Source of the DNA: Hyphomicrobiales bacterium
Lineage (GTDB): Bacteria > Pseudomonadota > Alphaproteobacteria > Rhizobiales > Phreatobacteraceae
NCBI GenBank assembly: GCA_017304475.1
Contig: JAFKKV010000036.1
Span: 40,780-104,779, forward strand
Direction: 5' to 3'
DNA: 64,000 nt
Position 1 is the stretch's first letter. Each line of letters begins with the position of its first letter. The notes beneath the pieces were generated by a model, which made no database searches, had not been told where the DNA came from, and worked only from the letters and a program-made list of their open reading frames with translations. Of this stretch, positions 33,244-41,301 are shown one piece after another. Position numbers and translations under genes: made by a program.

Positions 33244-34899
33244 ATGCCTCGCTATGCGCCCGCAACCCGGCTTATCACCCACGATGTGACCAATCAGCCG
33301 CCGGAATTTGCCGGCCGCAACCTGTTCCTGTCGGACCCTGTGCTGCATGAGGCGGCGCGCCGCGAGGGCGGCGAATGGGTCGAGCAGCCGCTGTCGGCGC
33401 TCGGCGCCGAAATGGGGTCGGAGGAGGTGCTGGCGCTCGGCGAGGAGGCCAATCGCTTTCCGCCCGAACTCACCGTGTTCGACCGCTACGGGCGGCGCAT
33501 CGACGAGGTGCGTTTCCATCCGGCCTATCACCGGCTGATGGAGATCGCGATGCGCCATCGCATCCATTCCATCGCCTGGGCCGAGAACCGGCCGGGCAGT
33601 CATGTCGCCCATGCGGCGTCGCTGGCGCTGTTCACCGAGGCCGAGCAGGGCGTGATGTGCCCGATCAGCATGACCTATGCGAGCGTGCCGGCGCTGCGCC
33701 ATCAGCCCGACGTCACCGCGCCCTGGCTCGCGAAGATCATCGGCGGGCACTATGACGGGCCGCTGAAGCCGATCGCCGGCAAGGCCGGCATCACGGTCGG
33801 CATGGCGATGACCGAGAAGCAGGGCGGCAGCGACGTGCGCGCCAACACAACCACCGCCCGGCGCGACGGCGAGGCCTACCGGCTGGTCGGCCACAAATGG
33901 TTCTGCTCGGCGCCGATGAGCGACGGTTTCCTGACGCTCGCCAATACCGAGCGCGGCCTGTCCTGCTTCCTGGTGCCGCGCATCCTGCCCGACGGCGAGC
34001 GCAACAGCCTGCATGTCATGCGTCTGAAGGACAAGCTCGGCAACAAGTCGAATGCCTCGAGCGAGATCGAATATCACGACACCTATGCCGTGCTGCTCGG
34101 CGAGGAAGGGCGCGGCGTTCCCGTCATCATCGACATGGTGCATCACACCCGGCTCGACACCATGGCCGGCACGCTCGGCATCATGCGCATGGCGCTGGCC
34201 CAGGCCCACCATCACGTCAGCCATCGCCGGGCCTTCCAGAAGACCCTGATCGACCAGCCGGTGATGCGCGCGGTGATCGCCGACCTTGCCTTGGAATACG
34301 AGGCGGCGGCTGCCCTCACCATGCGGGTGGCGCGCGCCTTTTCCGGCGAGAGCGAAACCGAGAAGGCCTTTGCGCGGCTCGCCGTGGCGGTCGGCAAATA
34401 TTGGCTGACCAAGCGCAATCCGAACTTCGTCTATGAATGCATGGAGTGCCATGGCGGCGCCGGCTATGTCGAGGAAAGCCCGCTGCCGCGGCTTTATCGC
34501 GAGGCGCCGCTGAATGCCATCTGGGAGGGCTCGGGCAATGTCATCGCGCTCGACATCCTGCGCACGCTGATGAAGGAGCCGGCGGCGCGCGAGGCCTATG
34601 CCCAGGAGCTGGTCTTGTCGCGCGGCGTCGATTCCCGCCTCGACCGCTATGTCGACGACCTGCAGGCCGGCCTGAAATCCGTGCCTCAGGAGGCCCAGGC
34701 GCGTCAGTTCGCCGAACGCATGGCGCTGGCGCTGCAGGCCTCCCTGCTGATGCGGCATACGCCGCGCGCGGTGGCCGATGCCTTCATCGCGACGCGGATC
34801 GCCCATGACGGCGGGCGGTCCTACGGCATCCTGCCGCAAGGCGCCGATATCAATGCCATCCTGCAGCGGGTGGCCGCGCCCGAAACCCTTGCCGGCTGA
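33244..34899 (+). CDS. AidB-like acyl-CoA dehydrogenase
   Basis: 551 residues, close to E. coli AidB (541). FAD-binding acyl-CoA dehydrogenase fold with the AidB-specific N-terminal extension ('THDVTNQPPEFAGRNLFLSDPVLHEAARREGG'), 'MTEKQGGSDVRANTT', 'GHKWFCSAPMSDGFLTLA' and 'MECHGGAGYVEESPLPRLYREAPLNAIWEGSGNV'. AidB protects DNA or destroys alkylating agents; close relatives oxidise isovaleryl-CoA. The ATG at 33244 has GGAGAG 8 bp upstream and is preferred over the GTG at 33202. It is probably separate from the aldolase operon. Confidence 0.87.
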   Translation: MPRYAPATRLITHDVTNQPPEFAGRNLFLSDPVLHEAARREGGEWVEQPLSALGAEMGSEEVLALGEEANRFPPELTVFDRYGRRIDEVRFHPAYHRLMEIAMRHRIHSIAWAENRPGSHVAHAASLALFTEAEQGVMCPISMTYASVPALRHQPDVTAPWLAKIIGGHYDGPLKPIAGKAGITVGMAMTEKQGGSDVRANTTTARRDGEAYRLVGHKWFCSAPMSDGFLTLANTERGLSCFLVPRILPDGERNSLHVMRLKDKLGNKSNASSEIEYHDTYAVLLGEEGRGVPVIIDMVHHTRLDTMAGTLGIMRMALAQAHHHVSHRRAFQKTLIDQPVMRAVIADLALEYEAAAALTMRVARAFSGESETEKAFARLAVAVGKYWLTKRNPNFVYECMECHGGAGYVEESPLPRLYREAPLNAIWEGSGNVIALDILRTLMKEPAAREAYAQELVLSRGVDSRLDRYVDDLQAGLKSVPQEAQARQFAERMALALQASLLMRHTPRAVADAFIATRIAHDGGRSYGILPQGADINAILQRVAAPETLAG

Positions 34900-34933
34900 G
34901 GACGCGACCGGGAGCTTCGACCCTCTGGCGGCC

Positions 34934-34965
34934 GTCGGCCTATCGTGTATCGATAGGCCTCCGAC
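34934..34965 (+). terminator. terminator-like hairpin after the AidB-like gene
   Basis: 9-bp perfect stem GGCCTATCG (34937-34945) / CGATAGGCC (34951-34959) with a 5-nt loop, extendable by GTC/GAC, 35 bp past the stop codon. Confidence 0.55.
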
Positions 34966-35035
34966 ACGGCTTCGCCGATAGCCCGAACGGATATCCGGAC
35001 GAGGCGCAGGCCGCCGGATCATGGGGAGACCAGGC

Positions 35036-36151
35036 ATGACGGACGGCGCTTCGGTGTTGAACGGGGTGAATTTCGAAGTCGGCCGCCACGACCTGCGCCA
35101 GTCGCGGCTCACGACTGAACCGATCGATGTCGCCGCCGCGGTCGCGGCCGGCAAGGCGGTGCTGGCGCTGGATCATTTCGCCCTGACCGCCAACAACATC
35201 ACCTATGCCGCCTTCGGCGACCAGATGTCCTATTGGGACTTCTTCCCGGCGGCGGAAGGCTTCGGCCGCATTCCGGTCTGGGGGTTTGCCGATGTCGTCG
35301 CCTCGGGCGCCGAAGGCCTCGCCGTCGGCGAGCGGATCTATGGCTATTTTCCGATGTCGTCGCATCTGGTGGTCGAGCCCGGCCGCCTGTCGCCCAAGCG
35401 CTTCGTCGATCTGAGCGAACACCGGAAGAACCTGCCGCCGGTCTATAATGTCTATGAGCGCGTCGCCCACGATCCCGCCTATTCGCGGACCGGCGAAAGC
35501 GCGCAGATGATCCTGAAGCCGCTGGTCGTGACGTCGTTCCTGATCGCCGACTTTCTCGAGGACAACGGCTTCTTCGGCGCGCGCCAGGTGCTGGTGTCGA
35601 GCGCCTCGTCCAAGACCTCGCTCGGCCTCGCCTTCTGCCTCAAGCGGCTGGCGGCCCGCGACGTCGCCGTGGTCGGGCTGACCTCGCCGGGCAACCGGGC
35701 CTTTGTCGAGGAGGTCGGTTATTTCGACCGGGTCGTGACCTATGACGCGATCGGCGGCCTCGATGCCACGGTTGCCAGCGTCTATGTCGACATGGCCGGC
35801 AGCGCCGCGGTGCTGACCCGGGTGCATGAGCGTTTTGCCGACCGGCTGGTCTATTCCTGCCGGGTCGGCGGCACCCATTGGGAGGGGCTCGCGGGCCGTA
35901 TGGATCTGCCGGGTGCGCGGCCGAAATTCTTCTTCGCGCCGGACCAGATCGCCAAGCGCCACGGCGACTGGGGGCCGGGTGGACTGGAGCAGCGCTTCGC
36001 CGGCCTCTGGACCGAATTGTCGGCCTCCGTCGACAGCTGGCTGAAGGTCGAGGATCACCATGGGCCGGCGGCGATCAAGGCGGCCTATCACGACACGCTG
36101 GAGGGCCGGGTTTCGCCGGCGACCGGCCTGATCATGTCGCTCAAGCCCTGA
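35036..36151 (+). CDS. DUF2855 family protein (MDR-like fold)
   Basis: 371 residues. Recognised by 'VLALDHFALTANNITYAAFGDQMSYWDFFP', 'WGFADVVASGAEGLAVGERIYGYFPMSSHLVV' and 'VLVSSASSKTSLGLAFCL', i.e. a zinc-less medium-chain dehydrogenase-like architecture. The NAD(P)-binding core is 'VSSASSKTSLGLA'. No reaction is established for the family. The start at 35036 has GGGGAGA upstream. It lies 136 bp after the AidB-like gene, beyond a hairpin, so its own promoter is likely. Confidence 0.82.
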   Translation: MTDGASVLNGVNFEVGRHDLRQSRLTTEPIDVAAAVAAGKAVLALDHFALTANNITYAAFGDQMSYWDFFPAAEGFGRIPVWGFADVVASGAEGLAVGERIYGYFPMSSHLVVEPGRLSPKRFVDLSEHRKNLPPVYNVYERVAHDPAYSRTGESAQMILKPLVVTSFLIADFLEDNGFFGARQVLVSSASSKTSLGLAFCLKRLAARDVAVVGLTSPGNRAFVEEVGYFDRVVTYDAIGGLDATVASVYVDMAGSAAVLTRVHERFADRLVYSCRVGGTHWEGLAGRMDLPGARPKFFFAPDQIAKRHGDWGPGGLEQRFAGLWTELSASVDSWLKVEDHHGPAAIKAAYHDTLEGRVSPATGLIMSLKP

Positions 36152-36190
36152 TGCGCCTGTCGGCTTGAGGCCGCGAAAGCCGAACCGCGC

Positions 36191-37078
36191 TCAGGCGCCG
36201 CCGCGGGATCGCCGCAATCCCTTGGTCACGGCGAGGAACGCGCCGATCAGCCGCGAATGGATGCGGTCCCGCATGCAGACGATGCGGGCATAGTTGTAGA
36301 TCTGTGCGTCGGTGACAGGCAGGTAGGTCAGCCGGTCGTCGCCGATATATTCGGCGACCGAGACGACGCCGAAGCCGACGCCGCTCGCCACGGCCTCGCG
36401 CACCGCCTCGCGGCTGCCGATTTCCATCACGATGCGCGGCGTCACGCCGGCCTTGGCCATGGCTTCCTCGGTCGCGCGCCGCGTGTTCGAACCATGCTCG
36501 CGCATGACCATGGCCTGATCGTGCAGTTCGCGGATCGCGATGCCGGCACGATCGCCGGTGAAAAGCGGATGGTCGCGCCGGCCGAAAGCCACGATCGGGT
36601 CCTTGCTGTACTGGGAGATCCAGAGGCGCGGATCCGGCTCGACATGGGCGAGGATCGCGACGTCGGAGCGAAAATCCAGCAGGCTCTGCAGCACGTCGTG
36701 CGAATTGCCCACCGAGACGGAAATCTCCATCTGCGGGTAGCGGGCATGGAAGGCGACGAGCATTTCCGTGACATGGAAGGGGCCGACCGCGCCGACCCTC
36801 AGATGGCCGGTGCGCAGCTCGCTGCTTTCGGTCAGGAAATGCCGGGCATCCGCCTCCTCGGCGAAGATGCGGCGGGTGATCTGCTGAAGCTGCTCGCCGG
36901 CCTGGGTCAGTCGCATGCGGCCGCCCGTCCTGACGAACAGTTCGACCGAATATTCCTCTTCGAGCGCGCGTATCTGCGTCGTCAGCGTGGGCTGGCTGAC
37001 ATGGAGCTGGCGCGCCGCCGCGGTCACGCTGCCGGCGGCGGCCACCTCGTGGAACGAGCGGAGCTGCGTGTGCCTCAT
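36191..37078 (-). CDS. LysR-family regulator of the phosphonoacetate operon
   Basis: 295 residues. HTH 'RHTQLRSFHEVAAAGSVTAAARQLHVSQPTLTTQIRALEEEYSVELFVRTGGRMRLTQAGEQL', then an effector domain ('DFRSDVAILAHVEPDPRLWISQYSKDPIVAFGRRDHPLF'). It is divergent from the alcohol dehydrogenase-phnA-phnY-permease operon (102-bp AT-rich spacer with a direct repeat of ATAGG). In Pseudomonas fluorescens 23F phnA is controlled by the LysR protein PhnR, so a substrate-inducible, phosphate-independent role is likely here; this is inference from context. Confidence 0.85.
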   Translation of the reverse strand: MRHTQLRSFHEVAAAGSVTAAARQLHVSQPTLTTQIRALEEEYSVELFVRTGGRMRLTQAGEQLQQITRRIFAEEADARHFLTESSELRTGHLRVGAVGPFHVTEMLVAFHARYPQMEISVSVGNSHDVLQSLLDFRSDVAILAHVEPDPRLWISQYSKDPIVAFGRRDHPLFTGDRAGIAIRELHDQAMVMREHGSNTRRATEEAMAKAGVTPRIVMEIGSREAVREAVASGVGFGVVSVAEYIGDDRLTYLPVTDAQIYNYARIVCMRDRIHSRLIGAFLAVTKGLRRSRGGA

Positions 37079-37180
37079 AGGTTTTTTATATAGGCTTGGA
37101 AGAATAAATCAATTCGACATATGGAGCGGCACGGCGCTTCCTTTCGGGACAAGAGCAGACCCGTTGGGAGGATAAAAGCC

Positions 37181-38287
37181 GTGCCATCCTGGACCTATGC
37201 GAACCCCGTCAGTGTAATTTTCGGCGAGGGCGCGATCTCCTCGATCGCGGAGAAGTTGAAGGGGCGGCGCTATTGCCTGCTGACCTACAATGACAATCCC
37301 TATTTCGATGAGCTGATCGATCAGGTCGTCAGGCATACTTGGAAACCCGCGGTCATTGTCCGCGACGTCGAGCCCAATCCGAGCTTCAATGGCCTGCGTG
37401 TCGCCTGCCGCTCGTTCGGCGCCGCGGCGGAAGCGCCGCAAGCCATTGTCGCGCTCGGCGGCGGCTCGGTCATCGACACCGCCAAGGTGCTGTCGGCCTC
37501 GGGTGGCGATTTCTCCCGCGTGCAGGCCTATCTCGAGGGCCGCAGCGGCGCCGAGACCCTGCTGAACGTCCCGATCATCGCGGTTCCCACGACGTCCGGA
37601 ACCGGCAGCGAGGTCACCTGCTGGGCGACCGTCTGGGATACGGATGCGAAGAAGAAATATTCGCTCGCCCGCCCGAACCTCTATCCCGAACACGCCATTC
37701 TCGATCCGGAACTGACGCTGGGCATCCCGCGGGCGCTGACCCTCAGCACCGGGCTGGACGCCCTGTCCCACGCTCTTGAGAGCATCTGGAACGTCAACGC
37801 CAATCCGGTTTCGGCCAACCACGCGGTGTTCGCGGCCAGCGAGATCCTGATGGCGCTGCCGCCACTGCTGCGCCGGCTCGACGATGTCGGGCTCCGGGCG
37901 CGTGTCGCCCGCGCCAGCCTGTCGGCGGGCCTTGCCTTCTCGAACACCAAGACGGCGCTCGCCCATTCGCTGTCCTACTATCTCACGCTCCACCACGGCA
38001 CGGTTCACGGCATCGCCTGTTCGTTCAGCCTGCCGGCGGTGATGCGCAGCGTCATCGGCAAGGACGAGGCCTGCGACGCCGCGCTGAAGCGGATCTTCGG
38101 AGACGACCTGTTCCAGGGCGCGGAGCTGCTCGACGGCTTCCTGACGGCGCTCGGCGTTTCCACCAAAGCGACCGATTACGGCGTGACCCGCGAGAACTGG
38201 ATCGGCGCGATCGACGAGGCGCTGAAGGGCGAGCGCGGCCGCAATTTCATCGGCAGCCGCGAGGCGGTCCTGGCGGCTGCGGCCTGA
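37181..38287 (+). CDS. iron-containing (group III) alcohol dehydrogenase, probable phosphonate alcohol/phosphonoacetaldehyde oxidoreductase
   Basis: 368 residues. NAD-binding 'AIVALGGGSVIDTAKVLSAS' and 'IAVPTTSGTGSEVT'. The iron ligands are complete and correctly spaced: Asp193, His197, His262 and His276. The closest functional analogues are phosphonoacetaldehyde reductases of phosphonate biosynthesis (PhpC type). Here it heads a catabolic operon with phnA and phnY but no phnW, so it probably oxidises 2-hydroxyethylphosphonate to phosphonoacetaldehyde. The start is a GTG at 37181 with GGGAGG 9 bp upstream; the ATG at 37121 has none and adds 20 uncharacteristic residues. Confidence 0.82.
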   Translation: MPSWTYANPVSVIFGEGAISSIAEKLKGRRYCLLTYNDNPYFDELIDQVVRHTWKPAVIVRDVEPNPSFNGLRVACRSFGAAAEAPQAIVALGGGSVIDTAKVLSASGGDFSRVQAYLEGRSGAETLLNVPIIAVPTTSGTGSEVTCWATVWDTDAKKKYSLARPNLYPEHAILDPELTLGIPRALTLSTGLDALSHALESIWNVNANPVSANHAVFAASEILMALPPLLRRLDDVGLRARVARASLSAGLAFSNTKTALAHSLSYYLTLHHGTVHGIACSFSLPAVMRSVIGKDEACDAALKRIFGDDLFQGAELLDGFLTALGVSTKATDYGVTRENWIGAIDEALKGERGRNFIGSREAVLAAAA

Positions 38288-38302
38288 AGGAGAGGCGACA
38301 TC

Positions 38303-39553
38303 ATGACCATGCATCACAGGATCGACAGCGACGTCGTCGCCAACGGCCGCGCCTACCGGCGGCCGGACCGGCCCGTCGTCGTCATCTGCATCGACGGCTC
38401 GGAACCCGGCTATATCGAGCGGGCGATCGAGCAGGGCCTTGCCCCGAACCTCGATCGGCTGATGAAGACCGGCGCCAGCACGACGGCGCTCTCGGTCATC
38501 CCGAGCTTCACCAATCCCAACAATCTCTCGATCATCACCGGCCGGCCGCCGGCCGTGCACGGCATTGCCGGCAATTTCTTCTACGACCGCGAGGCCGGCG
38601 AAGAGGTGATGATGAACGATGCGCGCTTCCTGCGCGCCCCGACCATCCTCGCCGCGTTCCAGCAGGCGGGCCTGAAGGTCGCCATGGTGACCGCCAAGGA
38701 CAAGCTCAGGACCTTGCTCGGCAAGGGGCTCGACTTCGCCAGCGGCACGGCCGTCGCCTTCTCCTCGGAGAAGGCGGACAAGGCCAGCAAGGCGGAAAAC
38801 GGCATCGACGCGGTGCTCGACTTCGTCGGCCTGCCTTTGCCCGAAGTCTATTCGGCGGATCTCTCGGAATTCGTCTTCGCGGCGGGCGTCAAGCTCCTTG
38901 GGAGCTTCCGGCCCGACGTCATGTATCTCTCGACCACCGATTATGTGCAGCACAAGGCGGCACCCGGCTCCGAGGTCGCCAACAGCTTCTACGCCATGTT
39001 CGACCGTTATGTCGGCTTGCTCGACACCGCCGGCTGCACGCTGGTGATGACCGCCGACCACGGCATGAACGACAAGCACCTGCCGAATGGCGAGCCGGAT
39101 GTGATCTACCTGCAGGAGATCCTGGACGCGCGCTACGGTGCCGGCACGACACGCGTCATCCTGCCGATCACCGATCCCTATGTCGCCCATCACGGCGCGC
39201 TGGGATCTTTCGCGACCGTCTATGTCGATGCCGACAGGCAGGCCGAGGTCGTCCGGCTGCTCGCCGGCGTCGCGGGGATCGAGGTGTCGATCCCGGCGAG
39301 CGAGGCCTGCGCGCGCTTCGAGCTGCCGGCCGACCGGATCGGCGACGTGGTGGTGCTCTCCGCGCGCCACAAGGTTCTCGGCACCGCGGCGGCACGCCAC
39401 GACCTCTCCGGGCTGACCGAACCGCTGCGCTCCCATGGCGGCCTGACCGAACAGACCGTGCCGATGATCGCCAATCGCCGGATCGAGGTCCCGGCCGGCC
39501 GGGCGCTGCGCAATTTCGATGTCTTCGACGTCGCCCTGAACCTGGTGAGGTGA
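38303..39553 (+). CDS. phnA: phosphonoacetate hydrolase PhnA
   Basis: 416 residues. Alkaline-phosphatase-superfamily zinc enzyme that cuts phosphonoacetate to acetate and phosphate. The metal/nucleophile set is present: Asp31 ('CIDGSEPGY'), Thr70 ('PSFTNPNN', nucleophile), Asp213 and His217 ('TTDYVQHK'), Asp252 and His253 ('TADHGMND') and His378 ('RSHGGL'), with spacing matching the Sinorhizobium PhnA pattern. AAGGAG precedes the ATG. It lies between the alcohol dehydrogenase and phnY, 3 bp before the latter. Confidence 0.94.
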   Translation: MTMHHRIDSDVVANGRAYRRPDRPVVVICIDGSEPGYIERAIEQGLAPNLDRLMKTGASTTALSVIPSFTNPNNLSIITGRPPAVHGIAGNFFYDREAGEEVMMNDARFLRAPTILAAFQQAGLKVAMVTAKDKLRTLLGKGLDFASGTAVAFSSEKADKASKAENGIDAVLDFVGLPLPEVYSADLSEFVFAAGVKLLGSFRPDVMYLSTTDYVQHKAAPGSEVANSFYAMFDRYVGLLDTAGCTLVMTADHGMNDKHLPNGEPDVIYLQEILDARYGAGTTRVILPITDPYVAHHGALGSFATVYVDADRQAEVVRLLAGVAGIEVSIPASEACARFELPADRIGDVVVLSARHKVLGTAAARHDLSGLTEPLRSHGGLTEQTVPMIANRRIEVPAGRALRNFDVFDVALNLVR

Positions 39554-39556
39554 GCC

Positions 39557-41008
39557 GTGAACGCCAATGTGAAGCTGCCGTTCCGCCGCGAATCCATGCG
39601 GATCGCGGGCCGGCTGGTGCAGACCGACGACATGGTCGAGGTCTTCAACCCCTATGACAATGCGGTGGTCGGCACGGTGCCGGCGGCGCGGGCCGAACAT
39701 GTGCGGGAGGCCTTTGCGAAGGCGCGGGCGTTCAAGCCGGCCCTGACCCGCTATGAGCGCCAGCAGATCCTGCAGAAGACCGCCGAGATGCTGCGCGACC
39801 GCAGGCAGGATTTCGCCCGTCTCATCACGGCGGAAACGGGCCTGTGCTGGAAGGATTCGCTTTACGAGGCGAGCCGCGCCTATGACGTCTGGTCGTTTGC
39901 CGCCCAGCTGACCATCAAGGATGACGGCGAGATCTATGCCTGCGACATCTCGCCCAACGGCAAGGCGCGCAAGATTTTCACGACCCGCACGCCGCTGCTC
40001 GGGGTGATCTCGGCGATCACGCCGTTCAACCACCCGCTCAATATGGTGAGCCACAAGCTCGCGCCGGCGATCGCCACCAATAACCGCGTGGTGCTGAAGC
40101 CGACCGAATTGACCCCGCTGACCGCGCTGGCGCTCGCCGATGTGCTCTACGAGGCCGGCCTGCCGCCGGAGATGCTGTCGGTCGTGACGGGCAATCCGTC
40201 GACCATGGGCGACGCGATGATCACCGATCCGGATGCCGACCTGGTGACCTTCACGGGATCGGTGCGCGTCGGCAAGCACATCGCCAACACCGCCGGCTAC
40301 AAGCGCATCGTGCTCGAACTCGGCGGCAACGATCCCCTGATCGTCATGGAAGACGCCGATCTCGACAAGGCCGCCGAGCTTGCCGTGCAGGGCGCGACCA
40401 AGAATTCCGGCCAGCGCTGCACCGCGGTGAAGCGCATCCTGGTGGTCGACAGTGTCGCCGATGATTTCTCCAGGCTGGTGGTCGAAAAGGCGAAGCGGCT
40501 GAAATCGGGCGACCCGATGGATCCGGCAACCGATGTCGGCACGGTGATCAACGAGCGCTCCGCCATCCTGTTCGAGAACCGGGTCGCGGCGGCCGCGAAG
40601 CTCGGCGCCGCGATCCTGCACGGTGCGCCGCGCCAGGGTGCGTTGTTCGCGCCGACCGTGGTCGACCATGTTCCCTATGACTGCGAGCTCGTCCGCGAGG
40701 AAACCTTCGGTCCGGTGATCCCGATCATCCGCTGCCCCGACGATATCGGCGAGGTGATCAGGATCTCCAATTCGACCGCCTATGGACTGTCCTCGGGCGT
40801 CTGCACCAACCGGCTCGACCATGTCACGCGTTTCGTCGCCGAACTGGAGGTCGGGACGGTGAATGTCTGGGAAGTCCCCGGCTATCGCATCGAGATGTCG
40901 CCCTTCGGCGGGATCAAGGATTCCGGTCTCGGCTACAAGGAGGGCGTGGTGGAAGCGATGAAGAGCTTCACCAATGTGCGGACCTGGTCGATGCCCTGGG
41001 CGGCCTGA
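39557..41008 (+). CDS. phnY: phosphonoacetaldehyde dehydrogenase PhnY
   Basis: 483 residues. NAD-dependent aldehyde dehydrogenase that oxidises phosphonoacetaldehyde to phosphonoacetate. Catalytic Cys288 in 'KNSGQRCTAVKR', general-base Glu254 in 'LELGGNDP', 'ITPFNHPLNMVSHKLAPA' and 'VTFTGSVRVGKHI'. The dehydrogenase family is certain; phosphonoacetaldehyde specificity comes from the neighbouring phnA and the PhnY-like 'PFRRESMRIAGRLV' N-terminus. The start is a GTG at 39557, 3 bp past the phnA stop. Confidence 0.92.
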   Translation: MNANVKLPFRRESMRIAGRLVQTDDMVEVFNPYDNAVVGTVPAARAEHVREAFAKARAFKPALTRYERQQILQKTAEMLRDRRQDFARLITAETGLCWKDSLYEASRAYDVWSFAAQLTIKDDGEIYACDISPNGKARKIFTTRTPLLGVISAITPFNHPLNMVSHKLAPAIATNNRVVLKPTELTPLTALALADVLYEAGLPPEMLSVVTGNPSTMGDAMITDPDADLVTFTGSVRVGKHIANTAGYKRIVLELGGNDPLIVMEDADLDKAAELAVQGATKNSGQRCTAVKRILVVDSVADDFSRLVVEKAKRLKSGDPMDPATDVGTVINERSAILFENRVAAAAKLGAAILHGAPRQGALFAPTVVDHVPYDCELVREETFGPVIPIIRCPDDIGEVIRISNSTAYGLSSGVCTNRLDHVTRFVAELEVGTVNVWEVPGYRIEMSPFGGIKDSGLGYKEGVVEAMKSFTNVRTWSMPWAA

Positions 41009-41080
41009 CCGAAGCGCCCGGAAAACGCCAAACCGCAGCGAACGCCACAGGCGGTTCCTGCCTCCCGTGATCCAGGGCCT

Positions 41081-41202
41081 GGCCCGGGTCGTCATCCCCG
41101 GGCTTGGCCCGGGTCGTCATCCCCGGGCTTGGCCCGGGGACCACGCAGCCACAACAGAACAAGTCGGGGATGGCCGGGACAGAGCCTGCCGAGACGACGT
41201 GA
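41081..41202. repeat. tandem 25-bp repeats and an extragenic palindrome
   Basis: The 293-bp spacer between phnY and the permease has no gene. Two perfect 25-bp copies of a unit beginning GGCCCGGGTCGTCATCCCCG lie at 41081-41105 and 41106-41130, followed by a partial third. At 41160-41202 is a copy of the palindromic family also found at 10351-10564. These can form several stem-loops inside the operon. Confidence 0.75.
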
Positions 41203-41301
41203 GTCCGCGCTCGAACATGGTCTCAGCCGGTCTCGGAGGTCATCCGAAAGCGCAGTTCAAAATACCGATCAAAACAAATAAGCCCCTGGGAGGGACACAT
41301 C

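Noticed and set aside
37121..37180. ATG at 37121 as start of the iron alcohol dehydrogenase
   Set aside because: No ribosome-binding site, and the 20 extra residues are unlike the family; the GTG at 37181 has GGGAGG.
37109..41095. A long minus-strand open frame across alcohol dehydrogenase, phnA and phnY
   Set aside because: Antisense shadow of three well-supported genes, with the low-complexity composition typical of such frames.
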